DNA of 64,000 bases, from assembly GCF_029227915.1 (NCBI RefSeq), contig NC_079875.1:806001-870000 (forward strand), read 5' to 3'. The stretch is from Hydractinia symbiolongicarpus. Its lineage: Eukaryota; Cnidaria; Hydrozoa; Anthoathecata; Hydractiniidae. The notes under the pieces were generated by a model. It was given only the letters and a program-made list of their open reading frames with translations. It was not told the DNA's origin and did not search any database. A program made the translations under genes and the position numbers. Shown here piece after piece: positions 26,100 through 36,200 of this stretch; position 1 is the stretch's first letter; the number at the start of each line of letters is the position of its first letter.

Positions 26100-27250
26100 T
26101 CATTTTTGAAGGGACACTGAATAAAAGAAGTTTAATCGCCGGCAAACGAAAACCCGCCATTTCCCGTAAATCCCGGGCTTGGCCCGTATAGTCAAAAGTA
26201 TACAAAGAAAGTACCCATGGAGTAAACTCATTTCCCGAACGATTTTTTATATTATTTTTTCACCACTAAAACGCATGAGACTTGTAGTTTTCAAAAATGT
26301 TTTCATTTTTGATGAGACGCTGAATAAAAGAAGTTTAATCGCCGGAAAACGAAAACCCGCCATTTTCCGTAAACCCCGGACTCGGCCCGTATAATCAAAA
26401 GTATACAAAGATAGTACCCAGGGTGTAAACTCATTTCCAGAACGATTTTTTAAATTATTATTTCACCACTAAAGCCCATGAGACTTGCAGTTTTAAAAAA
26501 TGTTTTCATTTTGGATGAGACGCTGAATAAAAGAAGTTTAATCGCCGGCAAACGAAAACCCGCGACTTCCCGTAAATCCCGGACTCGGTCCGTATAGTCA
26601 AAAGTATACAAAGAAAGTACCCAGGGAGTAAACTCATTTCCCGAACGATTTTTTAAATTATTTTTTCACCACTAAAACGCATGAGACTTGTAGTTTTCAG
26701 AAATGTTTTCATTTTTGATGAGACGCTTAATGAAAGTGGTTTAATCGCCGGCAAACGAAAACCCGCGATTTCCCGTAAATCCCGGGCTTGGTCCGTATAG
26801 TCGAATGTATACAAAGAAAGTACCCTGTGAGTAAACTCATTTCCAAAACGATTTTTTAAATTATCTTTTCACCACTAAATCGCATGAGACTTGTAGTTTT
26901 CAAAAATGTTTTCATTTTTGATGAGACACTGAATAAAATAAGTTTAATCGCCGGCAAACGAAAACCCGCCATTTCCCGTAAATCCTGGGCTTGGCCCGTA
27001 TAGTCAAAAGTATACAAAGAAAGTACCCAGGGAGTAAACTCATTTCCCGAACGATTTTTTATTTTATTTTTTCACCACTAAAACGCATGAGACTTGTAGT
27101 TTTCAAAAATGTTTTCATTTTTGATGGGACGCTGAATAAAAGAAGTTTAATAGCCGGCAAACGAAAACCCGCGAAGTATACAAAGAAAGTACCCAGGGAG
27201 TAAACTCATTTTCCGAACGATTTTTTAAATTATTTTTTCACCATTAAAAC
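26100..27250 (+). repeat. Segment repeated from 21,220-22,370 (offset 4883)
   Basis: About 1.15 kb matches at offset 4883: ACCCATGGAG (about 21,330 and 26,213), the TTGCAGTTTTAAAAAATG monomer (21,603 and 26,486), CTGAATAAAATAAG (about 22,047 and 26,930) and a 37-bp deletion monomer (about 22,290 and 27,174). It flanks the 1750-bp HOR on both sides, as expected if that HOR expanded inside a pre-existing run. Confidence 0.78.
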
Positions 27251-28305
27251 ACATGAGACTTGTAGTTTTCAAAAATGTTTTCATTTTTGATGAGACGCTA
27301 AATAAAAGAAGTTTAATCGCTGGCAAACGAAAATCCGCGATTTCCCGTAAATCCCGAGCTTGGCCCGTATAGTCAAAAGTATACAAAGAAAGTACCCAGG
27401 GAGTAAACTCATTTCCGGAACGATCTTTTAAATTATTTTTTCACCACTAAAACGCATGAAACTTGTAGTCTTCAAACTTGTTTTCATTTTTGATGAGACG
27501 CTGAATAAAAGAAGTTTTATCGCCGGCAAACGAAAAACCGCCATTTCCCGTAAACCCCGGACTCGGCCCGTATAATAAAAAGTATAAAAAGAAAGTACCC
27601 AGGGAGTAAACTCATTTTCCGAACCATTTTTTAAATTATTTTTTAACCATTAAAACACATGAGACTTGTAGTTTTCAAAAATGTTTTCATTTTTGATGAG
27701 ACGCTAAATAAAAGAAGTTTAATCTCTGGCAAACGAAAACCCGCGATTTCCCGTAAATCCCGAGCTTGGCCCGTATAGTCAAAAGTATACAAAGAAAGTA
27801 CCCAGGGAGTAAACTCATTTCCCGAACGACTTTTTATATTATTTTTTCACCACTAAAACGCATGAGACTTGTAGTTTTCAAAAATGTTTTCATTTTTGAT
27901 GGGACGCTGAATAAAAGAAGTTTAATAGCCGGCAAACGAAAACCCGCGAAGTATACAAAGAAAGTACCCAGGGAGTAAACTCATTTTCCGAACGATTTTT
28001 TAAATTATTTTTTCACCATTAAAACACATGAGACTTGTAGTTTTCAAAAATGTTTTCATTTTTGATGAGACGCTAAATGAGAGAATTTTAATCGCTGGCA
28101 AACGAAAACCCGCGATTTGCCGTAAATCCCGAGCTTGGCCCGTATAGTCAAAAGTATACAAAGAAAGTACCCAGGGAGTAAACTCATTTCCGGAACGATT
28201 TTTTAAATTATTTTTTCACCACTAAAACGCATGAAACTTGTAGTCTTCAAACTTGTTTTCATTTTTGGTGAGACGCTGAATAAAAGAAGTTTTATCGCCG
28301 GCAAA
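26990..28305 (+). repeat. HOR: 775-bp 4-mer containing a deletion monomer
   Basis: Offset 775 bp = 4 x 203 minus 37. The highly unusual monomer with GAAACTTGTAGTCTTCAAACTTG occurs at about 27,457 and 28,232, and the 37-bp deletion junction at about 27,174 and 27,949. The match ends near 28,305, where CCTGCGATTTCCCG replaces ACCGCCATTTCCCG. About 1.7 copies. Confidence 0.82.
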
Positions 28306-31190
28306 CGAAAACCTGCGATTTCCCGTAAATCCCAGACTCGGCCCGCATAGTCAAAAGTATACAAAGATAGTACCCAGGGTGTAAACTCATTTCCAGAACG
28401 ATTTTTTAAATTATTATTTCACCACTAAAGCCCATGAGACTTGCAGTTTTTAAAAATGTTTTCATTTTGGATGAGACGCTGAATAAAAGAAGTTTAATCG
28501 CCGGCAAACGAAAACCCGCGACTTCCCGTAAATCCCGGACTCGGCACGTATAGTAAAAAGTATACAAAGAAAGTGCCCAGGGAGTAAACTCATTTCCCGA
28601 ACGATTTTTTAAATTATTTTTTCACCAATAAATCGCATGAGACATGTAGTTTTCAGAAATGTTTTCATTTTTGATGAGACACTTAATGAAAGTGGTTTAA
28701 TCGCCGGCAAACGAAAACCCGCGATTTCCCGTAAATCCCGGGCTTGGCCCGTATGGTCGAATGTATACAAAGAAAGTACCCTGTGAGTAAACTCATTTCC
28801 AAAACGATTTTTTAAATTATCTTTTCACCACTAAAACGCATGAGACTTGTAGTTTTCAAAAATGTTTTCATTTTTGATGAGACACTGAATAAAAGAAGTT
28901 TAATCGCCGGCAAACGAAAACCCACCATTTCCCGTAAATCCTGGGCTTGGCCCGTATAGTCAAAAGTATACAAAGAAAGTAGCCAGGGACTAAACTCATT
29001 TCCCGAACGATTTTTTATATTATTTTTTCACCACTAAAACGCATGAGACTTGTAGTTTTCAAAAATGTTTTCATTTTTGATGGGACGCTGAATAAAAGAA
29101 GTTTAATAGCCGGCAAACGAAAACCCGCGAAGTATACAAAGAAAGTACCCAGGGAGTAAACTCTTTCCAGAACGATTTTTTAAATTATTTTTTCACCACT
29201 AAAACGCATAAGACTTGTAGTTTTTAAAAATGTTTTCATTTTTGATGAGACGCTGAATAAAAGAAGTTTAATCGCCGGCAAACGAAAACCCGCGATTTCC
29301 CGTAAATCCCGGCTTGGCCCGTATAGTCAAAAGTATACAAAGAAAGTACCCAGGGAGTAAACTCATTTTCCGAACGATTTTTTAAATTATTTTTTTACCA
29401 CTAAAACGCATGAGACTTGTAGTTTTCAGAAATGTTTTCATTTTTGATGAGACGCTTAATGAAAGTGGTTTAATCGCCGGCAAACGAAAACCCGCAATTT
29501 CCCGTAAATCCCGGGCTTGGCCCGTATAGTCGAATGTATACAAAGAAAATACCCAGGGAGTAAACTCATTTCCCGAACGATTTTTTAAATTATTTTTTCA
29601 CCACTAAAACGCATGAAACTTGTAGTTTTCAAAAATGTTTTCATTTTTGATGAGACGCTGAATAAAAGAAGTTTAATCGCCGGCAAACGAAAACCTGCGA
29701 TTTCCCGTAAATCCCGGACTCGGCCCGTATAGTCAAAAGTATACAAAGATAGTACCCAGGGTGTAAACTCATTTCCAGACCGATTTTTTAAATTATTTTT
29801 TCACCACTAAAGCCCATGAGACTTGTAGTTTTTAAAAATGTTTTCATTTTTGATGAGACGATGAATAAAAGAAGTTTAATCGCCGGGAAACGAACACCCG
29901 CGACTTCCCGTAAATCCCGGACTCGGCCCGTATTGTGAAAAGTATACAAAGAAAGTACCCAGGGAGTAAACATATTTCCCGAACGATTTTTTAAATTATT
30001 TTTTCACCACTAAAACGCATGAGACTTGTAGTTTTCAGAAATGCTTTCATTTTTGATGAGACGCTTAATGAAAGTGGTTTAATCACCAGCAAACGAAAAC
30101 CCGCCATTTCCCGTAATTCCCGGGCTTTGCCCGTATATTTAAAAGTATACAAAGAAAGTACCCATGGAGTAAACTCATTTCCCGAACAATTTTTTATATT
30201 ATTTTTTCACCACTAAAACGCATGAGACTTGTAGTTTTCAAAAATGTTTTCATTTTTGATGGGACGCTGAATGAAAGAAGTTTAATCGCCGGCAAACGAA
30301 AACCCGCGATTTCCCGTAAATCCCGGGTTTGGCCCGTATAGTCGAATGTATACAAAGAAAGTACCCAGGGAGTAAACTCATTTCCCGAACGATTTTTTAA
30401 TTTTTTTTTTCACCACTAAAACGCATGAGACTTATAGTTTTCAAAAATGTTTTCATTTTTGAAAAAGCAGTTTAATAAAAGCAGTTTAATCGCCGGCAAA
30501 CGAAAACCTGCGATTTCCCGTGAATCCCGGACTCGGCCCGTATAGTCAAAAGTATACAAAGAAAGTACCCAGGGAGTAAACTCATTTCCAGAACGATTTT
30601 TTAAATTTTTTTTTCACCACTAAAACGCATAATACTTGTAGTTTTTAAAAATGTTTTCATTTTTGATGAGACGCTGAATAAAAGTAGTTTAATCGCGGGC
30701 AAACGAAAACCCGCGATTTCCCGTAAATCCCGGGCTTGGCCCGTATAGTCAAAAGTATACAAAGAAAGTACCGAGGGAGTAAACTCATTTTCCGAACGAT
30801 TTTTTAAATTATTTTTTAACCACTACAACGCATGAGACTTGTAGTTTTTAAAAATGTTTTCATTTTTGATGAGACGCTGAATAAAAGAAGTTTAATCGCC
30901 GGCAAACGAAAACCCGCCATTTCCCGTAAACCCTGGACTCGGCTCGTATAGTCAAAAGTATACAAAGAAAGTACCCACGGAGTAAACTCATTTTCCGAAC
31001 GATTTTTTAAATTATTTTTTCACCACTAAAACGCATGAGACTTGTAGTTTTCAAAAATGTTTTCCTTTTTGATGAGACGCTTAATGAAAGAGGTTTAATC
31101 GCCGGCAAACGAAATCCCGCGATTTCCCGTAAATCCCGGGCTTGGCCCGTATAGTCGAATGTATACAAAGAAAGTACCCAGGGAGTAAAC
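28305..31190 (+). repeat. Diverged monomer belt, no clear HOR
   Basis: Fourteen or so monomers of mixed subtype without a tandem offset that I can verify. Many copies carry private changes, such as GAAAAAGCAGTTTAATAAAAG at about 30,460, CACCAATAAATCGC at about 28,622, CGCATAATACTTG at about 30,627 and CACTACAACGCATG at about 30,822. The last 37-bp deletion monomer lies here (about 29,130). The ACTACAACG type begins here and recurs toward and beyond the inversion. The belt looks older or less homogenised than its neighbours. Confidence 0.65.
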
Positions 31191-31960
31191 TCATTTCCCG
31201 AACGATTTTTTAATTTTTTTTTTTACCACTAAAACGCATGAGACTTGTAATTTTCAAAAATGTTTTCATTTTTGATGAGACGGTTAATGAAAGAAGTTTA
31301 ATCGCCGGCAAACGAAAACCCGCGATTTCCCGTAAATCCCGGGCTTGGCCCGTATAGTCGAATGTATACAAAGAAAGTACCCTGTGAGTAAACTCATTTC
31401 CCGAACGATTTTTTAAATTATTTTTTCACCACTAAAACGCATAAGACTTGTAGTTTTTAAAAATGTTTTCATTTTTGATGAAACGCTGAATAAAAAGAAT
31501 TTTAATCGCCGGCAAACGAAAACCCGCGATTTCCCGTAAATCCCGGCTTGGCCCGTATAGTCAAAAGTATACAAAGAAAGTACCTTGGGAGTAAACTCAT
31601 TTTCCGAACGATTTTTTAAATTATTTTTTCACCACTAAAACGCATGAGACTTGTAGTTTTCAAAAATGTTTTCATTTTTGATGAAACGCTGAATAAAAAG
31701 AATTTAAATCGCCGGCAAACGAAAACCCGCGATTTTCCGTAAATCCCGGCTTGGCCCGTATAGTCAAAAGTATACAAAGAAATTACCCTGGGAGTAAACT
31801 CATTTTCCGAACGATTTTTTAAATTATTTTTTCACCACTAAAACGCATGAGACTTGTAGTTTTCAAAAATGTTTTCATTTTTGATGAGACGCTGAATAAA
31901 AGCAGTTTAATCGCCGGCAAACGAAAACCTGCGATTTCCCGTAAATCCCGGACTCGGCCC
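31190..31960 (+). repeat. Segment repeated at 33,805-34,575 (offset 2615)
   Basis: About 770 bp recurs at offset 2615: TGTAATTTTC at 31,246 and 33,861, TAAAAAGAAT at 31,491 and 34,106, ACCTTGGGAG at about 31,583 and 34,198, and AAAAGCAGTTTAATC at about 31,899 and 34,514. It brackets the 1003-bp HOR pair, so that pair lies within a larger repeated context leading up to the inversion. Confidence 0.85.
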
Positions 31961-33860
31961 GTATAGTCAAAAGTATACAAAAAAGTACCCAGGGGGTAAA
32001 CTTATTCCCCGAACGATTTTTTAAAATATTTTTTCACCACTAAAACGCATGAGACTTGTAGTTTTCAAAAATGTTTTCGTTTTTGATGAGACGCTGAATG
32101 AAAGAAGTTTAATCGCCGGCAAACGAAAACCTGCGATTTTCCGTAAATCCCGGACTCGGCCCGTATAGTAATGAAAGTACCCGGGATGTAAACTCATTTC
32201 CCGAACGATTTTTTAAATTATTATTTCACCACTAAAACCCATGAGACTTATAGTTTTTAAAAATGTTTTCATTTTTGATGAGACGCTGAATAAAAGAAGT
32301 TTAATCGCCGGCAAACGAAAACCCGCCATTTCCCGTAAACCCGGGACTCGGCCCGTATAGTCAAAAGTATACAAAGAAATTACCCAAGGAGTAAACTCAT
32401 TTTCCGAACGATTTTTTAAATTATTTTTTCACCACTACAACGCATGAGACTTGTAGTTTTTAAAAATGTTTTCATTTTTGATGAGTCGCTGAATGAAAGA
32501 AGTTTAATCGCCGGAAAACGAAAACCCGCCATTTCCCGTAAACCCCGGACTCGGCCCGTATAGTCCAAAGTATACAAAGAAAGTACCCAGGGAATAAACT
32601 CATTTCCCGAACGATTTTTTAAATTATTTTTTCACCACTAAAACGCATGAGACTTGTAGTTTTCAAAAATGTTTTCCTTTTTGATGAGACGCTTAATGAA
32701 AGAGGTTTAATCGCCGGCAAACGAAATCCCGCGATTTCCTGTAAATCCCGGGCTTAACCCGTATAGTCGAATGTATACAAAGAAAGTACCCAGGGAGTGA
32801 ACTCATTTCCCGAACGATTTTTTAATTATTTTTTTTACCACTAAAACGCATGAGACTTGTAGTTTTCAAAAATGTTTTCATTTTTGATGAGACGCTGAAT
32901 AAAAGCAGTTTAATCGCCGGCAAACGAAAACCTGCGATTTCCCGTAAATCCCGGACTCGGCCCGTATAGTCAAAAGTATACAAAAAAGTACCCAGGGGGT
33001 AAACTTATTCCCCGAACGATTTTTTAAAATATTTTTTCACCACTAAAACGCATGAGACTTGTAGTTTTCAAAAATGTTTTCGTTTTTGATGAGACGCTGA
33101 ATGAAAGAAGGTTAATCGCCGGCAAACGAAAACCTGCGATTTTCCGTAAATCACGGACTCGGCCCGTATAGTAATGAAAGTACCCGGGATGTAAACTCAT
33201 TTCCCGAACGATTTTTTAAATTATTATTTCACCACTAAAACCCATGAGACTTATAGTTTTTAAAAATGTTTTCATTTTTGATGAGACGCTGAATAAAAGA
33301 AGTTTAATCGCCGGCAAACGAAAACCCGCCATTTCCCGTAAACCCGGGACTCGGCCCGTATAGTCAAAAGTATACAAAGAAATTACCCAAGGAGTAAACT
33401 CATTTTCCGAACGATTTTTTAAATTATTTTTTCACCACTACAACGCATGAGACTTGTAGTTTTTAAAAATGTTTTCATTTTTGATGAGTCGCTGAATGAA
33501 AGAAGTTTAATCGCCGGAAAACGAAAACCCGCCATTTCCCGTAAACCCCGGACTCGGCCCGTATAGTCCAAAGTATGCAAAGAAAGTACCCAGGGAATAA
33601 ACTCATTTCCCGAACGATTTTTTAAATTATTTTTTCACCACTAAAACGCATGAGACTTGTAGTTTTCAAAAATGTTTTCCTTTTTGATGAGACGCTTAAT
33701 GAAAGAGGTTTAATCGCCGGCAAACGAAATCCAGCGATTTCCCGTAAATCCCGGGCTTAACCCGTATAGTCGAATGTATACAAAGAAAGTACCCAGGGAG
33801 TGAACTCATTTCCCGAACGATTTTTTAATTATTTTTTTTACCACTAAAACGCATGAGACT
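31850..33860 (+). repeat. HOR: 1003-bp 5-mer, two copies
   Basis: Offset 1003 bp = 5 x 203 minus 11 minus 1. Verified markers: AGCAGTTTAA at 31,901 and 32,904, GTATAGTAATG at 32,163 and 33,166, ACCACTACAACG at 32,431 and 33,434, and GGCTTAACCC at 32,751 and 33,754. The -11 comes from the GTATAGTAATGAAAG monomer and the -1 from ACAAAAAAGTACCC. Copies differ at a handful of positions. The second copy leads directly into the inverted-repeat left arm. Confidence 0.9.
32163..32177 (+). repeat. Junction of the 11-bp-deletion monomer type
   Basis: CGTATAGT passes to AATGAAAGTACCCGGGATG, missing 11 bp around GTATAC. Found at 32,163 and 33,166 in the left half. In reverse complement (ACATCCCGGGTAC...TTTACTATACGG) its partner lies in the right half, with the ACATCCCGGG end at 36,090, 37,701, 40,533, 42,554, 45,386 and 47,000. 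The CCCGGGATG variant is linked in all eight, so the type predates the orientation switch. Confidence 0.88.
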
Positions 33861-34686
33861 TGTAATTTTCAAAAATGTTTTCATTTTTGATGAGACGGAT
33901 AATGAAAGAAGTTTAATCGCCGGCAAACGAAAACCCGCGATTTCCCGTAAATCCCGGGCTTGGCCCGTATAGTCCAATGTATACAAAGAAAGTACCCTGT
34001 GACTAAACTCATTTCCTGAACGATTTTTTAAATTATTTTTTCACCACTAAAACGCATAAGACTTGTAGTTTTTAAAAATGTTTTCATTTTTGATGAAACG
34101 CTGAATAAAAAGAATTTTAATCGCCGGCAAACGAAAACCCGCGATTTCCCGTAAATCCCGGCTTGGCCCGTATAGTCAAAAGTATACAAAGAAAGTACCT
34201 TGGGAGTAAACTCATTTTCCGAACGATTTTTTAAATTATTTTTTCACCACTAAAACGCATGAGACTTGTAGTTTTCAAAAATGATTTCATTTTTGATGAA
34301 ACACTGAATAAAAAGAATTTAAATCGCCGGCAAACAAAAACCCGCGATTTCCCGTAAATCCCGGCTTGGCCCGTATAGTCAAAAGTATACAAAGAAAGTA
34401 CCCTGGGAGTAAACTCATTTTCCGAACGATTTTTTAAATTATTTTTTCACCACTAAAACGCATGACACTTGTAGTTTTCAAAAATGTTTTCATTTTTGAT
34501 GAGACGCTGAATAAAAGCAGTTTAATCGCCGGCAAACAAAAACCTGCGATTTCCCGTAAATCCCGGACTCGGCCCGTATAGTCAAAAGTATACAAAGAAA
34601 GTACCCAGGGAGTAAACTCATTTCCCAAACGATTTTTTAAACTATTATTTCACCACTAAAACGCATAAGACTTGTAGTTTATAAAA
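33090..34686 (+). repeat. Left arm of imperfect inverted repeat at the orientation switch
   Basis: Variant markers here mirror those of the right arm. Pairs (left, right): 33,166 and 36,116; 33,379 and 35,903 (GAAATTAC/GTAATTTC); 33,566 and 35,716 (GTCCAAAG/CTTTGGAC); 33,705 and 35,577 (GAGGTTTAATC/GATTAAACCTC); 34,015 and 35,267 (CCTGAACG/CGTTCAGG); 34,361 and 35,126 (CCGGCTTGG/CCAAGCCGG); 34,516 and 34,971 (AGCAGTTTAA/TTAAACTGCT); 34,624 and 34,863 (CCCAAACG/CGTTTGGG). The outer five pairs centre on 34,641 and the inner three on 34,743.5. The left arm has one more monomer, two CCCGGCTTGG copies against one. Confidence 0.88.
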
Positions 34687-34689
34687 ACT
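34681..34689. other. Inversion junction (orientation switch point)
   Basis: Forward monomer sequence is intact through CGCATAAGACTTGTAGTTT (ending 34,680). After ATAAAAA, sequence in the opposite orientation begins at CTTGTATACTTTTGACTATACGG. Neither partner monomer explains the ATAAAAA exactly. The hexamer CTTGTA occurs at 34,671 and again at 34,688, astride the junction, a possible microhomology. The breakpoint falls within 34,681-34,689. No insertion, transposon end or target-site duplication is visible. Confidence 0.9.
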
Positions 34690-34800
34690 TGTATACTTTT
34701 GACTATACGGGCCGTGTCCGGGATTTACGGGAAATCGCGGGTTTTCGTTTGCCGGCGATTAAACTTCTTTTATTCAGCGTCTCATCAAAAATGAAAACAT
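34687..34800 (-). other. Asymmetric spacer between palindrome arms
   Basis: About 114 bp of reverse-oriented monomer (from TTGTATAC to TGAAAACATTTT) that has no counterpart on the left side of the symmetry axis. The left arm stops mid-monomer at GTAGTTT while the right side continues through the rest of its unit. It carries CCGTGTCCGGG, a change from the usual CCGAGTCCGGG. Confidence 0.8.
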
Positions 34801-36200
34801 TTTAAAAAACTACAAGTCTCATGGGCTTTAGTGGTGAAATAATAATTTAAAAAATCGTTTGGGAAATGAGTTTACTCCCTGGGTACTTTCTTTGTATACT
34901 TTTGACTATACGGGCCGAGTCCGGGATTTACGGGAAATCGCAGGTTTTCGTTTGCCGGCGATTAAACTGCTTTTATTCAGCGTCTCATCAAAAATGAAAA
35001 CATTTTTGAAAACTACCAGTCTCATGCGTTTTAGTGGTGAAAAAATAATTTAAAAAATCGTTCGGAAAATGAGTTTACACCCTGGGTACTTTCTTTGTAT
35101 ACTTTTGACTATACGGGCCAAGCCGGGATTTACGGGAAATCGCGGGTTTTCGTTTGCCGGCGTTTAAACTTCTTTTATTAAGCGTCTTATCAAAAATAAA
35201 AACATTTCTGAAAACTACAAGTCTCATGCGTTTTGTGGTGAAAAAATAATTTAAAAAATCGTTCAGGAAATGAGTTTACTCACAGGGTACTTTCTTTGTA
35301 TACATTCGACTATACGGGCCAAGCCCGGGATTTACTGGAAATCGCGGGTTTTCGTTTGCCGGCGATTAAACTTCTTTCATTAACCGTCTCATCAAAAATG
35401 AAAACATTTTTGAAAACTACAAGTCTCATGCGTTTTAGTGGTGAAAAAAAAAATTAAAAAATCGTTTGGGAAATGAGTTTACTCCCTGGGTACTTTCTTT
35501 GTATACATTCGACTATACGGGCCAAGCCCGGGATTTACGGGAAATCGCGGGATTTCGTTTGCCGGCGATTAAACCTCTTTTATTAAGCGTCTCATCAAAA
35601 ATGAAAACATTTTTGAAAACTACAAGTCTCATGCATTTTAGTGGTGAAAAAATAATTTAAAAAATCGTTCGGGAAATGAGTTTACTCCCTGGGTACTTTC
35701 TTTGTATACTTTGGACTATACGGGCCGAGTACGGGATTTACGGGAAATCCCGGATTTTCGTTTGAGGGCGATTAAACTTCTTTTATTCAGCGTCTCATCA
35801 AAAATGAAAACATTTTTAAAAACTACAAGTCTCATGCGTTGTAGTGGTGAAAAAATAATTTAAAAAATCGTTCGGAAAATGAGTTTACTCCCTGGGTAAT
35901 TTCTTTGTATACTTTTTATTATACGGGCCGAGTCCGGGGTTTCCGGGAAATGGCGAGTTTTCGTTTGCCAGCGATTAAACTTCTTTTATTCAGCGTCTCA
36001 TCAAAAATGAAAACATTTTTAAAAACTATAAGTCTCATGGGTTTTAGTGGTGAAATAATAATTTAAAAAATCGTTCGGGAAATGACTTTACATCCCGGGT
36101 ACTTTCTTTACTATACGGGCCGAGTCCGGGATTTACGGGAAATCGCAGGTTTTCGTTTGCCGGCGATTAAACTTCTTTTATTCAGCGTCTCATCAAAAAT
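34801..36200 (-). repeat. Right arm of imperfect inverted repeat
   Basis: From the junction outward the order is ACTGCTTTT monomer, CCAAGCCGGG monomer, CGTTCAGG/CTCACAGGG/ATTAACCG monomer, AAACCTC monomer, CTTTGGAC/CGTTGTAG monomer, GTAATTTC/ATAAGTCTCATGGG monomer and the 11-bp-deletion monomer. That is the left arm read backward with one monomer missing. Beyond about 36,200 (TTTCTGAAAAC, then CTCACAGGG) it no longer mirrors the left side, where the 5-mer HOR restarts. The arms differ at many single positions, so this is not an exact fold-back copy. Confidence 0.88.

Larger units (their letters stand above)
1..34686 (+). repeat. Satellite array, 203-bp monomer, forward-oriented half
   Basis: Continuous head-to-tail tandem array. 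Taking the motif ACCCAGGG as phase marker, it recurs at 1, 204, 407 and so on, giving a 203-bp period. Landmarks in monomer order are: the ACCCAGGG box, TTTCCCGAACG, a T/A-rich stretch with TTTTTTAAATTATT, CACCACTAAAACGCATGAGAC, a hairpin of A/T tracts, GAGACGCTGAATAAAAG, CGCCGGCAAACG, CCCGTAAATCCCGG, a GGACTCGG or GGGCTTGG variant block, CCCGTATAG and GTATACAAAG. A consensus monomer hand-counts to 41 C and 36 G in 203 bp. Copies differ mainly by substitutions and small indels, and no non-satellite sequence interrupts them. 203 is not a multiple of three, so reading frames rotate from monomer to monomer. A role in a centromere or heterochromatin is inferred from architecture alone. Confidence 0.97.

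Noticed and set aside
34681-34689. Simple read fold-back or assembly artefact as full explanation of the inversion
   Set aside because: Not fully excluded, but the arms differ by many substitutions, one whole monomer and a 114-bp asymmetric spacer. An exact technical fold-back would not show these.
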